Shown here in pieces: positions 10,103-21,507 of a stretch of DNA of 64,000 nt. This DNA is from Pectobacterium carotovorum (GTDB taxonomy: Bacteria; Pseudomonadota; Gammaproteobacteria; Enterobacterales; Enterobacteriaceae): NCBI GenBank assembly GCA_016415585.1, contig CP066552.1, positions 2,976,001-3,040,000 on the forward strand, in the 5' to 3' direction. The notes under the pieces were generated by a model. The model made no database searches. It was not told the DNA's origin and saw only the letters and a program-made list of their open reading frames with translations. The position numbers and the translations under genes are program-made. Position 1 is the stretch's first letter. Each line of letters begins with the position of its first letter.

Positions 10103-11008
10103 TCAGCTTTTCAATTTCGGGTCAAGCGCATCGCGCAAACCGTCACCCAGTAAATTAAACGCCAGGACAGTCAGAAAGATCGCCAGACTAGGGAAGATCG
10201 CGACGTGCGGGGCAATCACCATATCCGACCGAGCTTCGTTCAGCATCGCCCCCCACTCCGGCATCGGCGGCTGTGCGCCAAGCCCTAAGAATGACAGGCT
10301 GGCTGCGGTGATGATCGACATCCCAATGCGCATCGAGAAAAACACCACGATGGAAGATACCGAACCGGGCAGAATATGTCGAAAAAGGATTGTCCAGTCA
10401 CTGGCCCCAATGCTGCGGGCTGATTCGATGTAGGTAAGCTGCTTCAGCACCAGCGTATTCCCCCGCACCAGACGGGCAAAAGCCGGAATGCTGAAGATCG
10501 CGACGGCGACAATCACATTCGCCATCCCACTGCCCATAATCGCCACAACGGCAATCGCCAGCAGAATACCGGGGAAGGCAAACAGCACATCGGATAGGCG
10601 CATGATGATCCTGTCCGCCCACCCTTCGTAGTAGCCCGCCACCAGACCGAGTGTCGTGCCGATAATCATCCCGATCAGCACCGAGAGAATACCCGCCGCC
10701 AGCGAGATACGCGTCCCCATCAGGATCCGGCTGAAAATATCACGTCCTAATGAATCCACCCCCAGCCAGTGTGCCGCCGACGGACCTTCATTCAGACGTT
10801 CATAATCGAAATAATTCTCGGCATCATAAGGCATCAGATACGGTGCCAGAAACGCGACTACAATCAGCAGCAGTACAAACACGCCTGCGGTGACCGCGAC
10901 ATGCTGCCGAAGAAAGCGCCGCCAGAATTCACGCCACGGCGTGCGAACGGGTTTATCCCTAATGACAGGGAGCGTCGCCAGCATAGCTTTACGTCGCCAG
11001 TGTCTCAT
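10103..11008 (-). CDS. gsiD: Glutathione ABC transporter permease GsiD
   Basis: GsiD is one of the two inner-membrane permease subunits of the glutathione importer GsiABCD. The 301-residue protein has about six hydrophobic segments and the binding-protein-dependent transport motif near [19 protein letters not shown], where the EAA loop meets the ATPase. It matches E. coli GsiD closely, including the ending [10 protein letters not shown]. It follows gsiC after 9 bp and is the last gene of the operon. Confidence 0.93.
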   Translation of the reverse strand: MRHWRRKAMLATLPVIRDKPVRTPWREFWRRFLRQHVAVTAGVFVLLLIVVAFLAPYLMPYDAENYFDYERLNEGPSAAHWLGVDSLGRDIFSRILMGTRISLAAGILSVLIGMIIGTTLGLVAGYYEGWADRIIMRLSDVLFAFPGILLAIAVVAIMGSGMANVIVAVAIFSIPAFARLVRGNTLVLKQLTYIESARSIGASDWTILFRHILPGSVSSIVVFFSMRIGMSIITAASLSFLGLGAQPPMPEWGAMLNEARSDMVIAPHVAIFPSLAIFLTVLAFNLLGDGLRDALDPKLKS

Positions 11009-11017
11009 TCCCTTTCC

Positions 11018-11938
11018 TTATTTATAACGAATGGCTGGATTAATCGCGGCATACAGCATATCCACCAGCAGATTGATCAGAATAAACTCCAGCGAGAACA
11101 GCAGTACCTCCGCCTGAATCACCGGATAGTCGCGCATCTCCACTGCATCCACCAGCAGCCGTCCTAGCCCCGGCCAGTTAAAGACCTTCTCCACGACGAT
11201 TGAGCCACCGAGCAAGAAACCAAATTGCAGCCCCATCATCGTAACCACCGGAATCAGCGCATTGCGCAGTCCGTGCTTCACCACCACCAGCGATTCGCGC
11301 ACGCCTTTTGCCCGCGCCGTACGCATATAATCTTCTTGCAAGACATCGACAAACGACGCACGAGTAAAACGCGCCATCACCGCCGCCACCGCCGCGCCCA
11401 GCGTCAGTGAGGGCAAAATGTAGTGCAGCCAGGTATCCGCCCCCACCGTCGGCAGCCATCCCAGTTCGACGGAAAAAACCTGCATTAACAGCATGCCGAG
11501 CGCAAACGCAGGGAAAGAGAGGCCGGAGACCGCCAGCGTCATCCCGATTCTGTCTGGCCAGCCGTTGCGCCACACGGCGGACACGATGCCGATCGCCATG
11601 CCAAAAATCACCGCCCACACCATGCTGCACACCGTCAGCCAAAAGGTCGGCATAAAGCGCATGGCGATCTCTTCGGTGACGGGGCGTTTCGATACGATCG
11701 ATGTACCAAAATCCCCTTGCAGGACATGGGTAAAGAAGTGCCAGAACTGATGCGGCAGCGGTTTATCCAACCCCAAATCCTGCCGGACCATCTCGATAAC
11801 GGCAGCATCCGCTTCCCGCCCGGCGGCTAAACGCGCCGGATCGCCGGGTAACAGATGAACGAACAGGAACACCAGCACCATCACCATCAGGAGCGTAGGA
11901 ATCAGTCCCAGTAGTCGTTTAATAAAATAATTCAGCAT
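11018..11938 (-). CDS. gsiC: Glutathione ABC transporter permease GsiC
   Basis: GsiC is the second permease of the glutathione importer. I start it at the ATG at 11938 ([19 protein letters not shown]), giving 306 residues as in E. coli. An upstream extension to 12016 is open but not conserved. Visible features are the N-terminal DppB-type membrane helix with LLPGDPARL, and the EAA loop near [20 protein letters not shown]. It lies 108 bp after gsiB, the widest gap within the operon, and 9 bp before gsiD. Confidence 0.93.
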   Translation of the reverse strand: MLNYFIKRLLGLIPTLLMVMVLVFLFVHLLPGDPARLAAGREADAAVIEMVRQDLGLDKPLPHQFWHFFTHVLQGDFGTSIVSKRPVTEEIAMRFMPTFWLTVCSMVWAVIFGMAIGIVSAVWRNGWPDRIGMTLAVSGLSFPAFALGMLLMQVFSVELGWLPTVGADTWLHYILPSLTLGAAVAAVMARFTRASFVDVLQEDYMRTARAKGVRESLVVVKHGLRNALIPVVTMMGLQFGFLLGGSIVVEKVFNWPGLGRLLVDAVEMRDYPVIQAEVLLFSLEFILINLLVDMLYAAINPAIRYK

Positions 11939-12046
11939 GAACGGTTTTCCACAGACATGCGTCGGACTCCCTATGAGTGAACGCGTGTTGACCACTGCGG
12001 GCAGCCTAACGGCCACCCGACTCCCTGGTCATTCTTTTACGGCGAG

Positions 12047-13588
12047 TTATTCTTTCAGGTCGGCTTCTTCAAAACTGAACAAGGTATCCGGCATCACGTA
12101 GAACCCGGTCAGTTTTTTGCTATTAGCCGACACCAAACGCTCTGTCGCCAGGAAAATCCACGGCGCATCCGCCCAGATTTTGTCCTGCGCATCTTTGTAC
12201 AGTGTCTGTTTTTCCGTCCGATCCGTCGTTTTCAGCGCATTCGCCAGATCCGCATCCACCTGCGGGTTGCTGTAAAAGGCCGTGTTGAATTGCGCCGGTG
12301 GCCAGGAGGCCGTGGCAAACAGCGGCGACAGCGCCCAGTCCGCTTCCCCCGTCGAGGCTGACCAACCAGTGTAGAACAGGCGAACACCCGTTTCCTTAAC
12401 GCCCTTACCTTCCACTTCGGCGGCACGTTGCCCCGCATCCATCGCGGTCACCTGCACTTTCACACCAACCTGCGCCAGCTGTTGCTGCGTGAACTGCAAG
12501 ACTTTCTGCGCCGTACTGTGGTTATGTGACGACCACAGCGTGGTGGTGAAACCGTCCGGGTAGCCCGCTTCTTTCAGCAGCTCACGCGCTTTGGCCGGAT
12601 CGTAAGGCCACGGGTGATATTTTACCGAATAATCAATGCTGCTCGGCAGTGGCCCTTCGGCTGGCGTCGCATAGCCGGAGAACGCCACTTTAATCAGCGC
12701 CTCTTTGTTAATCGCGTAGTTCAACGCCTCGCGTACTTTCGGGTTATCAAACGGTTTCTGCGTCACATTCATACTGATGTAGCGGTGCAGAATCGACGGC
12801 GACGCCACCAGCGCCAGTTTGTCATTTTTCTCCAACACCTTGGCCTGCTCGAACGGTATCGGATAAGCAAACTGCGCTTCACCGGTTTGCAACAGCGCCG
12901 CACGCGTATTGTTATCCACCACCGGACGCCAGGTAATGCTGTCCAGTTTCGGCAACCCCGCCTTCCAGTAACCGTTAAATTTCTCGACTTTGACAAAGTC
13001 GGTCTGATTCCAGGCCACAAAACGGTACGGACCAGTGCCTACCGGATGGAAACCAATGTCCTTGCCGTACTGCTTTAATGCCGCCGGAGAAATCATCACC
13101 GCCGCCGGGTGCGCCAGATTATTAACGAACGCGGAGAACGGCGTCTTCAGCGTAATTTTCACCGTCAGATCGTCAACCGCCTCGGTTTTGTCGATCATCT
13201 TGAATAGGTTATATCGCTTCAGGCGATTGTCGGGGTTACTGGCGCGATCCAGATTCACTTTCACGGCGGCGGCGTTGAACGCCGAGCCATCGTGAAATTT
13301 GACACCCGGGTGCAGCTTGACGGTATACGTCAGGCCATCCGGGCTCACGTCATAGCTGTCCGCCAGTACATTCACCAGCTTCATATCTTTATCGAAGCCA
13401 AAGAGCCCTTGATAGAAGGACTTCGCTACCGTCTGCGATAGCGAATCGTTGGCATCATACGGATCCAGGCTGGTAAACGTGGACCCCACGGCGATAACCG
13501 CATCTTTGGCTGCCCAGACGGGTGAAGCCGCCATCGCAGCGGTTACGCCAGCCACTAACCAGCGCCGCTTTATCGTCATTACGCTCAT
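12047..13588 (-). CDS. gsiB: Glutathione-binding protein GsiB
   Basis: This is the periplasmic solute-binding subunit of GsiABCD, 513 residues. A Sec signal peptide is clear at the start ([18 protein letters not shown]), with cleavage expected near residue 26. The mature part is a SBP_bac_5 family fold, with the typical early phrase [20 protein letters not shown] and the family signature around [16 protein letters not shown]. It is transcribed in one direction with gsiA, gsiC and gsiD and lies 25 bp after gsiA. Confidence 0.93.
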   Translation of the reverse strand: MSVMTIKRRWLVAGVTAAMAASPVWAAKDAVIAVGSTFTSLDPYDANDSLSQTVAKSFYQGLFGFDKDMKLVNVLADSYDVSPDGLTYTVKLHPGVKFHDGSAFNAAAVKVNLDRASNPDNRLKRYNLFKMIDKTEAVDDLTVKITLKTPFSAFVNNLAHPAAVMISPAALKQYGKDIGFHPVGTGPYRFVAWNQTDFVKVEKFNGYWKAGLPKLDSITWRPVVDNNTRAALLQTGEAQFAYPIPFEQAKVLEKNDKLALVASPSILHRYISMNVTQKPFDNPKVREALNYAINKEALIKVAFSGYATPAEGPLPSSIDYSVKYHPWPYDPAKARELLKEAGYPDGFTTTLWSSHNHSTAQKVLQFTQQQLAQVGVKVQVTAMDAGQRAAEVEGKGVKETGVRLFYTGWSASTGEADWALSPLFATASWPPAQFNTAFYSNPQVDADLANALKTTDRTEKQTLYKDAQDKIWADAPWIFLATERLVSANSKKLTGFYVMPDTLFSFEEADLKE

Positions 13589-13613
13589 GCTACGTTCTCC
13601 TTGTGAATCCCTG

Positions 13614-15515
13614 TCAATACGCGCCGGCTATTGGATGGTGCGCAACAAAGTGTCGCTCACCGACCTGAACCAGAGGCGCCGTGATCGGCTCGTCGCCAAG
13701 CGCCCGAATCGGGCTGGGTATTTCATCAACCAGCAGCACCTGCTCACGCTGGCGGCGTGAGGGATCGGCAACCGGTACTGCCGACATCAGTTTGCGGGTA
13801 TAAGGGTGCCGAGGCCGCTCGAATACATCTTGCCGCGAGCCAATCTCGACAATCTGTCCCATGTACATCACCGCCACGCGATGGCTAATACGCTCAACCA
13901 CCGCCATATCATGTGAAATAAACAAAAACGCGATGCCGAATTCACGTTGCAGTTCCAGCATCAGGTTGATGATTTGTGCCTGAATTGACACGTCCAACGC
14001 GGATACGGCTTCATCCGCAATCACCACTTTAGGGTTCAGCGCCAGCGCTCTGGCGATGCAAACACGCTGGCGCTGGCCGCCGGAAAACTCATGCGGATAG
14101 CGGCGGGCGTGCTCTGGCTCCAGCCCTACGCGCGACAACAGCCACTCAACGCGCTTTTCCGCTTCCTGCCGACGGCAAATGTTGTGCACCAGCAGCGGTT
14201 CCATAATCGAGAAACCGACCGTCAAGCGAGGATCCAGTGATGCATAGGGATCCTGAAAAATCAGCTGAATATCACGCCGCAGGTGCTGTAACGCGCCCCC
14301 TTTCAGTTGATGGATTCGCTGACCGTTAAAGGTAATCTCACCCTTCTGGCTTTCAACGAGCTGGAGCAACGCACGGCTAGTGGTGGACTTGCCGCATCCC
14401 GATTCGCCAACCAGCGAGAGCGTTTCGCCCGGCCAGAGATCGAAGCTGACGTTTTCCACCGCATGCACTTGTCGGGTCACGCGGTTCAATAAACCACTGC
14501 GAATGGGAAAACGCGTCACCAGATTGCTAACCCGCAAGATCGGTTCCGACTGTGCGGGAACGGTATCTTGCGGTACGTTGTCCGCAATACGCCCCGAGCG
14601 TTGCTCCAGCAGCGGAAATTTTTCCGGGAACGGTTGGCCACGCATGGATCCTAACGCCGGTACCGCCGCCAACAGCCCCTGAGTATACGGATGCTGCGGT
14701 GCAGTAAAGATCTGCCCAACGCTCCCCGCTTCGACGCTTTCCCCACGGTGCATAACCAGTACGCGCTCGGCCATTTCCGCCACCACGCCCATGTCATGGG
14801 TGATGAAAATCACAGCCATTTCCATTTCACGCTGTAACACACGGATAAGTTGCAGAATTTGCGCCTGAATGGTGACATCCAGCGCGGTCGTCGGCTCATC
14901 GGCAATCAGCAGCGACGGCTTGCAGGAGAGCGCCATCGCAATCATCACCCGCTGGCGCATACCGCCAGACAGCTGGTGCGGGTAGCGATCCAGCACGTTG
15001 CGCGCTTCCGGTATTCTGACCAGATCCAGCATGCGCAAGGTTTCTGCTCGCGCAGCGCATCTGTCCATCCCCTGATGTAAACGAATCGACTCGGCAATCT
15101 GTCCACCGACGGGGAAAACCGGATTCAGCGACGTCATCGGCTCCTGGAAAATCATCGCCAGATCCGCACCGCGTAACGTGCGCATCGCACGCTGACGGGC
15201 ACCGCGGAGATCCAGCACCTGCCCATCGCGACGGCGAAATAGCATATCCCCTTGGTGAATCACGCCGCCCGCATGTTCAACCAACCGCATCAGCGCCAGC
15301 GACGTCACCGACTTACCCGATCCAGACTCTCCGACGATAGCCAGCGTTTCGCCCCGATCGACAGAGAACGTCAAATTACGAACCGCATCTGTCCGCTGCT
15401 CCTGCTGCTCGAAATAGACACTCAGGTTGCGCACCTCCACCACCCGTTTTTCAGGCAAAACCAGCCCCGGAACAGGGGAAGACAGCGAGGCATAATGATC
15501 CTGTGTGGGCGACAT
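13614..15515 (-). CDS. gsiA: Glutathione import ATP-binding protein GsiA
   Basis: GsiA is the double ATPase that powers glutathione import; it has two ABC domains in one 633-residue chain. Walker A motifs are GESGSGKS near residue 63 and GESGCGKS near 370. ABC signatures are LSGGMRQR near 177 and FSGGQRQR near 477. Walker B motifs are [12 protein letters not shown] and [12 protein letters not shown]. Each domain is followed by an oligopeptide-type C-terminal extension ([12 protein letters not shown] and [12 protein letters not shown]). It is the first gene of gsiABCD. In E. coli the operon starts with iaaA, which is absent here; the upstream region leads straight to divergent moeA. Confidence 0.95.
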   Translation of the reverse strand: MSPTQDHYASLSSPVPGLVLPEKRVVEVRNLSVYFEQQEQRTDAVRNLTFSVDRGETLAIVGESGSGKSVTSLALMRLVEHAGGVIHQGDMLFRRRDGQVLDLRGARQRAMRTLRGADLAMIFQEPMTSLNPVFPVGGQIAESIRLHQGMDRCAARAETLRMLDLVRIPEARNVLDRYPHQLSGGMRQRVMIAMALSCKPSLLIADEPTTALDVTIQAQILQLIRVLQREMEMAVIFITHDMGVVAEMAERVLVMHRGESVEAGSVGQIFTAPQHPYTQGLLAAVPALGSMRGQPFPEKFPLLEQRSGRIADNVPQDTVPAQSEPILRVSNLVTRFPIRSGLLNRVTRQVHAVENVSFDLWPGETLSLVGESGCGKSTTSRALLQLVESQKGEITFNGQRIHQLKGGALQHLRRDIQLIFQDPYASLDPRLTVGFSIMEPLLVHNICRRQEAEKRVEWLLSRVGLEPEHARRYPHEFSGGQRQRVCIARALALNPKVVIADEAVSALDVSIQAQIINLMLELQREFGIAFLFISHDMAVVERISHRVAVMYMGQIVEIGSRQDVFERPRHPYTRKLMSAVPVADPSRRQREQVLLVDEIPSPIRALGDEPITAPLVQVGERHFVAHHPIAGAY

Positions 15516-15993
15516 GAACGGCGAATCTCCATATAAATGCGGCTGAAATCAGCGCAACGCGGTCAGGGACAAATTATCAGCGATTTTCGACTATATTTAG
15601 CGCAAGGTATGATGTAAAGCGGAAACTGAAATCGGCACGGCGAAAAATTTCTTTTATAACATTAGGTTAATTGCCGTAAAGACACGCCATCAGGGGCAAT
15701 ATGTCCTGCAAATTCGCTCACTTTTGCCCGAAATGGTTCAACTTGTGGGCAGAAGGCTACTGTTTTACGCCATGACCCTGCCGCTCCGTGCCTAACGAGA
15801 ATTCATGCGCCAAAAGCCTTATTCCTTGACCTGCATACATTCACCCCCGTGACGAACTCTGACATAATTAATATTGGCATAGGAAACGGGTTTTCGCCTA
15901 TTAACGGCGCGTTGCCGGAACACGATTCTTACTGATGAAATAAGTCATATTAATAAAATCAGTTGTATTGATGAAACACACTGTGGAGTGAAG
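15516..15993. promoter_or_regulatory. Divergent intergenic region between gsiA and moeA
   Basis: About 480 bp without a coding region must contain both promoters. A GGAG ribosome site at 15984-15987 sets the moeA start. In E. coli iaaA occupies the position upstream of gsiA, and I see no recognisable remnant of it here. Confidence 0.5.
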
Positions 15994-17229
15994 ATGGAAG
16001 GCGTTAACGCAGGTTTACTGACTCTTGAACAAGCTCTGGAAAACATGTTTTCTCAGGTTCCGTCCCTTACCGAGGCAGAGCGCGTATCCTTGTTCGACGC
16101 AGCAGGACGGATCACCGCCCATGCGATTGTCTCTCCGATTAACGTCCCGCCTTTCGCCAATTCTGCGATGGATGGCTATGCCGTACGCTGCGCCGATTTG
16201 TCCGCCGCCGCACCGCTGCCGCTGGCAGGTAAAGCCTTCGCCGGCGCGCCCTTCACTGGCGAATGGCCTGCCGGAACCTGCATTCGCATCATGACCGGCG
16301 CGCCGATTCCCGCAGGAGCCGATACGGTGATCATGCAGGAAGAAGCTGAAGTCAGCGAGGACGGTATCCGCTTTCCCCATGAGGTAAAACCCGGCCAAAA
16401 TATTCGTCTGGCGGGAGAAGATATTCAGGCGGGTGCCAGCGTGTTACCCGCAGGCACCAAGCTGGGCGTGGCGGAGCTGCCGCTGCTGGCATCACTAGGG
16501 ATTGCGCAGATTGACGTGGTGCGCCGCCTGAAAGTCGCGGTGTTTTCAACCGGTGATGAACTGCAACCCGTTGGCGAACCGCTGGCAGACGGTCAGATTT
16601 ATGACACCAACCGTTTCGCCGTTCGTTTGATGCTGGAACAGCTAGGCTGCGAAGTGCACGATCTGGGGATTATCCGTGACGATCCGGCCGCGCTGCGCGC
16701 CGCGTTCCACGAGGCCGATCAACTTGCCGATCTGGTGATTAGCAGCGGCGGCGTTTCCGTTGGTGAAGCGGATTACACCAAACAAATGCTGGATGAACTG
16801 GGCGATATCCACTTCTGGAAGCTGGCGATCAAACCCGGTAAACCCTTCGCCTTCGGCAAATTGCAACACGCCTGGTTCTGCGGCCTGCCGGGGAATCCGG
16901 TTTCTGCTGCGCTGACGTTCTATCAACTGGTTCAGCCACTGCTGGCCCGCCTGTCTGGCTATACGCAATGGCGCCTGCCGCCGCGTGTTCGCGTCAAAAC
17001 CACCAGCGCACTGAAAAAGGCACCGGGGCGCACCGATTTCCAGCGCGGCATTTTCAGCCGTAACGCACAGGGTGAACTGGAAGTGAGAACCACCGGGCAT
17101 CAAGGGTCACACGTTTTCAGCTCGTTCAGCCTCGGTAACTGCTTCATCGTACTGGAGCAAGATCGCAGTCGCGTCGCCGCTGGCGAATGGGTCGAAATCG
17201 AGCCCTTCAATGCGCTGCTGGGGCACTGA
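15994..17229 (+). CDS. moeA: Molybdopterin molybdenumtransferase MoeA
   Basis: MoeA inserts molybdate into adenylylated molybdopterin to form the molybdenum cofactor. The 411-residue protein equals the E. coli length. Conserved motifs include [41 protein letters not shown] and [13 protein letters not shown], plus the domain-IV phrase [12 protein letters not shown] chose the ATG at 15994, six bases after GGAG; a GTG at 15988 overlaps the ribosome site. moeB follows after 2 bp, so the two are cotranscribed as in E. coli. Confidence 0.96.
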   Translation: MEGVNAGLLTLEQALENMFSQVPSLTEAERVSLFDAAGRITAHAIVSPINVPPFANSAMDGYAVRCADLSAAAPLPLAGKAFAGAPFTGEWPAGTCIRIMTGAPIPAGADTVIMQEEAEVSEDGIRFPHEVKPGQNIRLAGEDIQAGASVLPAGTKLGVAELPLLASLGIAQIDVVRRLKVAVFSTGDELQPVGEPLADGQIYDTNRFAVRLMLEQLGCEVHDLGIIRDDPAALRAAFHEADQLADLVISSGGVSVGEADYTKQMLDELGDIHFWKLAIKPGKPFAFGKLQHAWFCGLPGNPVSAALTFYQLVQPLLARLSGYTQWRLPPRVRVKTTSALKKAPGRTDFQRGIFSRNAQGELEVRTTGHQGSHVFSSFSLGNCFIVLEQDRSRVAAGEWVEIEPFNALLGH

Positions 17230-17231
17230 GT

Positions 17232-17984
17232 ATGTTGCCGGAGCTGAGCGATGAAGAGACGCTGCGCTACAATCGACAGATTGTACTGCGCGGCTTTGAT
17301 TTTGACGGACAGGAAAAACTGAAGGCTTCACGCCTGCTGATTGTCGGGCTGGGCGGGCTAGGCTGTGCCGCCGCGCAATATCTGGCTGCGGCGGGCGTCG
17401 GCCATTTAACGCTGCTGGATTTTGATACCGTCTCTCTGTCTAACCTGCAACGCCAGGTTCTGCACCGCGATGCCCGTATCGGCATGGCGAAGGTTGAATC
17501 GGCGCGTCTAACGTTATCCGACATGAATCCGCATCTTTCGCTCGATACGGTTGATGGCGATCTCGATGACGAGGCGTTGAGCGAGCTGGTCAGCAAACAC
17601 GATGCGGTGCTGGACTGTACCGACAATGTCGCCATTCGCAACCGCCTAAACCGCATTGGCTTTCAGCTCAAGACACCGCTGATCTCTGGGGCGGCAATTC
17701 GAATGGAAGGCCAAATCAGCGTCTTTACCTATCAACCCGATGAACCTTGCTATCATTGTCTCAGCCGTCTGTTCGGTGCCAATACGCTGACCTGCGTCGA
17801 GGCAGGCGTGATGTCGCCGCTGGTGGGCACCATCGGAAGTTTGCAGGCGATGGAAGCCATTAAGCTGCTGACCGGTTACGGCAGGTTGGCGACAGGGAGG
17901 CTGCTGATGTTCGATGCGATGACGCTGCAATTTCGCGAAATGATGCTGCCGAAAAACCCGCACTGCGACGTCTGCGGCGGATAA
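17232..17984 (+). CDS. moeB: Molybdopterin-synthase adenylyltransferase MoeB
   Basis: MoeB adenylates the C-terminal glycine of MoaD so that it can be sulfurated for molybdopterin synthesis. The 250-residue E1-like protein shows the nucleotide-binding GLGGLGCAAAQYLAAAG, the arginine region NLQRQVLHRD, DCTDN, and zinc-binding cysteine pairs CYHC (near residue 174) and CDVC at the C-terminus. The ATG at 17232 is 2 bp after the moeA stop, which suggests translational coupling. Confidence 0.96.
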   Translation: MLPELSDEETLRYNRQIVLRGFDFDGQEKLKASRLLIVGLGGLGCAAAQYLAAAGVGHLTLLDFDTVSLSNLQRQVLHRDARIGMAKVESARLTLSDMNPHLSLDTVDGDLDDEALSELVSKHDAVLDCTDNVAIRNRLNRIGFQLKTPLISGAAIRMEGQISVFTYQPDEPCYHCLSRLFGANTLTCVEAGVMSPLVGTIGSLQAMEAIKLLTGYGRLATGRLLMFDAMTLQFREMMLPKNPHCDVCGG

Positions 17985-18090
17985 GGCAGAAAGTGGAAAG
18001 ATTGGTATCCGGCACGATAAACCATTGAATACGGCGAAAATCGGTGACACAGTATCAAGGTAAGCCATCACGTAAACTGAGGAACACACC

Positions 18091-18690
18091 ATGAGTAATG
18101 CTTTTTTGCAGTCAATCAAGGCCCGTCGTTCAATCTATGCCATCGGCAATAAGTTACCGATATCAGAAGATCAGGTTACCGCCCTCATTACCGAAGCCGT
18201 TAATGAAAGCCCCTCCTCTTTTAATTCACAAAGCTCACGCGTTGTGATTCTGTTCGGCGAGCAGCATCACAAACTGTGGGATATTGTTAAGCAGCAGTTG
18301 AAGAAAATTGTACCGGCGGACGCTTTCGCCCCAACAGAAAGCAAATTAGCTTCCTTTGCCGCTGGCGCGGGTACCGTCCTGTTCTTTGAAGACACCGCCG
18401 TGATTGAATCACTACAGGAAAAATTCGCGCTTTATGCCGATAATTTCCCGGTCTGGTCTGAACATTCAACCGGTATTGCTCAGTTTGCCGTGTGGTCTAC
18501 GCTGGCGCAGGAAAAAATTGGCGCCACCCTCCAGCACTACAATCCGCTGATCGACGATGATGTTAAAGCACAGTGGGATCTGCCAGCCAGTTGGAAGCTG
18601 CGTGCTCAAATGCCATTTGGCTCAATCGAGCAGCCAGCCGGTGAGAAAACCTATATTTCCTTTGAAGAACGTTTCCGCGTATTTAAATAA
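18091..18690 (+). CDS. Nitroreductase family protein (FMN-dependent oxidoreductase)
   Basis: This is a 199-residue member of the nitroreductase superfamily, of the short type related to yeast Frm2/Hbn1. Family features are the N-terminal FMN-phosphate contact (IKARRSIYAIG), the SSFNSQSSR segment near residue 42, and PFGSIEQPAGEK near the C-terminus. Such proteins are cytoplasmic FMN dimers that reduce nitro compounds, quinones or hydroperoxide-related substrates; the true substrate is unknown. It is monocistronic and ends in a strong shared terminator. Confidence 0.8.
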   Translation: MSNAFLQSIKARRSIYAIGNKLPISEDQVTALITEAVNESPSSFNSQSSRVVILFGEQHHKLWDIVKQQLKKIVPADAFAPTESKLASFAAGAGTVLFFEDTAVIESLQEKFALYADNFPVWSEHSTGIAQFAVWSTLAQEKIGATLQHYNPLIDDDVKAQWDLPASWKLRAQMPFGSIEQPAGEKTYISFEERFRVFK

Positions 18691-18710
18691 TCCGCTGACT
18701 CATTCTTTAT

Positions 18711-18748
18711 AAACAAACAGGGACACCATGCGGTGTCCCTGTTTGTTT
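18711..18748. terminator. Bidirectional terminator
   Basis: A perfect 17-bp stem (18711-18727 with 18732-18748) has a 4-nt loop ATGC. The stem carries A-rich and T-rich outer ends, so it can terminate both the nitroreductase gene and the convergent lipid kinase gene. Confidence 0.9.
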
Positions 18749-18760
18749 TACGTTCAGATT

Positions 18761-19675
18761 TTAACCAGGCACCGGTGGCGCAAAAACCTGAATCGCCTTT
18801 TCTCTGATCCCGAATACCGCTGGCGTTTTGCCAATCAGCTCACCGTCGGCATTGATATCGTGCGGCTTCGAGGTACTCAACGTCAGTTCTCTGGCTGAAA
18901 AGGCGCGGACTTTGCGCCAGCGACCATGTGTTCCCTTGCGGATAAAGGGAATCAGCGCCACCATTTCCCACCAGTGAGAAACCTCCAGACTGTACACATC
19001 CAGCCGACCATCATCAGGCGCGGCACTGTCTGCCACCGCCATGCCACCGCCGTAGAAACGCCCGTTCCCCACCGACACCTGTACCGTTCTCACTCGCTCT
19101 TTGATGCCGTCATGCTCAATCTGCACGCGGAAAGGACGACTTTGTTTCAAGAGCTTAAAAGCCGCCAGCGCATAGCCTAATGTTCCCCACCGTTTCTTGG
19201 ATTTCGCAGACAGCCCGCGCGCCAATGCAGCAGAAAACCCAATACTGGAAACGTTAAAGAACAGATGCCCGTTGACCTCACCTAAGTCAACGGCGCGCCG
19301 CTGCCCGTTAGCGATAACCTGTACGGCCTGCCGAATCTCTCTGGGGATTCCCACCGTACGGGCAAAGTCATTCGCCGTCCCTAATGGCAACACGCCCAGC
19401 GGCAACCCGGTATCCACCAGGCCGGGCGCGGCTGAATTCAGCGTGCCATCGCCACCGCCGATAATCACAAAATCCACCCGATTCGCATACGCACGTATAA
19501 TATCGCTGCACGAACCCGTGTCTTTTTCATCCGGTTCGACGATGCCGATCTGGCTTTGTTGTAATAATTCTTTTACATAGCGTGCGGAGGAATCACCGTT
19601 CCGCGCCTGTTTATTAATAAATAAAAGCGCTGTTGGGCCTGATTCCTTCGCTGCTGAATAATGGCTCATCGTCAT
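18761..19675 (-). CDS. YegS/BmrU-family lipid kinase
   Basis: This is a 304-residue diacylglycerol-kinase-fold protein. The nucleotide-binding motif GGGDGTLN lies near residues 79-86, and LPLGTANDFAR near 104-114 is the second conserved motif. The C-terminal half holds the beta-sandwich with PDDGRLDVY. Members phosphorylate phosphatidylglycerol or other lipids; E. coli YegS is the nearest studied relative. The start at 19675 (MTMSHYSA) is followed two codons later by another ATG, and either could be used. It converges on the nitroreductase gene. Confidence 0.85.
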   Translation of the reverse strand: MTMSHYSAAKESGPTALLFINKQARNGDSSARYVKELLQQSQIGIVEPDEKDTGSCSDIIRAYANRVDFVIIGGGDGTLNSAAPGLVDTGLPLGVLPLGTANDFARTVGIPREIRQAVQVIANGQRRAVDLGEVNGHLFFNVSSIGFSAALARGLSAKSKKRWGTLGYALAAFKLLKQSRPFRVQIEHDGIKERVRTVQVSVGNGRFYGGGMAVADSAAPDDGRLDVYSLEVSHWWEMVALIPFIRKGTHGRWRKVRAFSARELTLSTSKPHDINADGELIGKTPAVFGIREKAIQVFAPPVPG

Positions 19676-19948
19676 CCACCCAACATCATTGATTGATTAG
19701 ATCTAACCATAGGGATAATCAAACCGACAAGGGAGCTTTAACAAGCCCACAATACAATACAAAACATTACGTTCCAGCAATCTGTGCTAATACTTCCACA
19801 CTGAAACCACTATACTAAACCCTACGAGTCAGCGATTCCTTTGCCTGCTTTGTTACACTGTTATTCCAGTAGCACGCGCACCGCTATTTTTAGGTGAAAA
19901 CAGAGACTTATTCACCTATACCATCAATGCTTCTCTGGGGAGATTACT

Positions 19949-21421
19949 TTGCAGACTGGATTCATCAATAACGCCCGCTGGCTGGATAAAACACGCGCAA
20001 TCGTAATACTCGGCGCCATGCTGCTCGCCGCCTTTCTGGTGATCAGTTGGACCAGTTATGAAGTGGCGAAAGAATCACTGGAAGAAGAAATCGAAGAAAA
20101 CACCCTGCCGCTGACCAGTGACAACGTCTATTCTGAAATCCAGCAGGATTTGTTAAAGCCTATACTTATTTCATCGCTGATGGCGCACGATACTTTTTTA
20201 CGTGATTGGGTACTGAAAGACGAAAGCGATCCGCAGGCCATGTTCCGTTATCTGAGGGAAATCGATCGCCGTTTCGATACCGTATTTTCGTTTTTCATTT
20301 CGGATAAAACCAAACGCTACTACGATCCTCAGCGTATCCTTAAAACCGTCTCGGAAGACGCCCCAGACGACCAGTGGTATTTCCAGTACAAAACCTTATC
20401 GGACACCATGCCTTATGCCATCGATCTCCGGGTCGACCCCGAAGACCGCACGCATCTGGACATTTTCATCAACCATAAGGTCATGGATTATGAAGACAAT
20501 TTTATTGGCATTACTGGCGTGGGCATTCCGGTTGAGCGCGTTAAACACCTCATTGAAAAATACGAACAGCGCTATAACAGGACCATCTATTTCATTGATA
20601 AAGAAGGCAACATTACGCTACATGGGGAAAGCTATACTCGCCCACTGCAAATTCAGCAACAGCCGGGGCTGAACCGGATCGCGACCACGATTTTGACCTC
20701 TCCCGGCGGGGCTTATGAATATCAGTCAAACGGGGAACATATTTTCCTTAACACCCGGCTCATCCCTGAATTCGGCTGGTATTTGATGGTTGAGCAAACC
20801 AGTCATCCCAGTGAAAAACGGCTATTCGCCACGCTGCTAAAAAACCTGGGAATCAGCACGTTTGTCAGCCTTCTCTTCCTATTCCTGCTGTGGTTGACCA
20901 TTGGCGGCTACCAACGTCGTCTGGAGCAGATGGCAACGACCGATAAATTAACGGGCCTCATGAACCGTCAGGCATTTGATTATCTATTCCGTCGCCTCGC
21001 GACGAAAAATGCCTTACAGCATAAATCACTCTCCATTCTTCTCATTGATATTGACCACTTTAAGAGAATCAATGACCAGTATGGCCACAACGTCGGTGAT
21101 TTTGTCCTGCAAGGGGTCTCTGCCCTCTTATCGAGCAATACCCGTTCTAGCGATCAATCCTGCCGTTGGGGAGGCGAGGAGTTCGTTATTCTACTCGACG
21201 ACTGTGATATCAACGCTGCGCAACAGCGTGCCGAAGCGCTACGTCACAGTATTGAGATAGCCCAGATTCCCCACCGTGAAGGAACTATTCAGGTAACGGT
21301 CAGCTGCGGTGTCGCTGAATATCGAGCAGGCGAGACGCTAAGTATGCTGATAAACCGCGCCGATATCGCGCTTTATCAGGCCAAACAACAAGGGCGCAAT
21401 CGAGTGGTACGCGCACAGTAG
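19949..21421 (+). CDS. Membrane diguanylate cyclase (dCache-GGDEF)
   Basis: This enzyme makes cyclic di-GMP from two GTP. The 490-residue protein has an N-terminal membrane helix (about residues 15-38), a periplasmic dCache-like sensor region (about 40-300), a second helix (about 302-324) and a cytoplasmic GGDEF domain. The active-site motif is GGEEF near residue 407. An inhibitory-site RxxD (RSSD) lies five residues before it, so product inhibition is expected. The start is a TTG at 19949, supported by a strong GGGGAG ribosome site at 19936-19941; any later ATG would cut into the first membrane helix. No phosphodiesterase domain is present. The ligand of the sensor is unknown. Confidence 0.9.
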   Translation: MQTGFINNARWLDKTRAIVILGAMLLAAFLVISWTSYEVAKESLEEEIEENTLPLTSDNVYSEIQQDLLKPILISSLMAHDTFLRDWVLKDESDPQAMFRYLREIDRRFDTVFSFFISDKTKRYYDPQRILKTVSEDAPDDQWYFQYKTLSDTMPYAIDLRVDPEDRTHLDIFINHKVMDYEDNFIGITGVGIPVERVKHLIEKYEQRYNRTIYFIDKEGNITLHGESYTRPLQIQQQPGLNRIATTILTSPGGAYEYQSNGEHIFLNTRLIPEFGWYLMVEQTSHPSEKRLFATLLKNLGISTFVSLLFLFLLWLTIGGYQRRLEQMATTDKLTGLMNRQAFDYLFRRLATKNALQHKSLSILLIDIDHFKRINDQYGHNVGDFVLQGVSALLSSNTRSSDQSCRWGGEEFVILLDDCDINAAQQRAEALRHSIEIAQIPHREGTIQVTVSCGVAEYRAGETLSMLINRADIALYQAKQQGRNRVVRAQ

Positions 21422-21438
21422 GGACAAGGGAAAAGATC

Positions 21439-21463
21439 GTGCCTACATTAATCATGCAGGCAC
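21439..21463. terminator. Hairpin between diguanylate cyclase and gntR-type gene
   Basis: GTGCCT at 21439-21444 pairs with AGGCAC at 21458-21463, extended inwards by CAT/ATG across one mismatch. It lies between two convergent genes. The T-run is weak. Confidence 0.5.
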
Positions 21464-21507
21464 ATTTCGATAGAAAACCAGCGGGCTGCAATAAGGTATC
21501 AAACGGA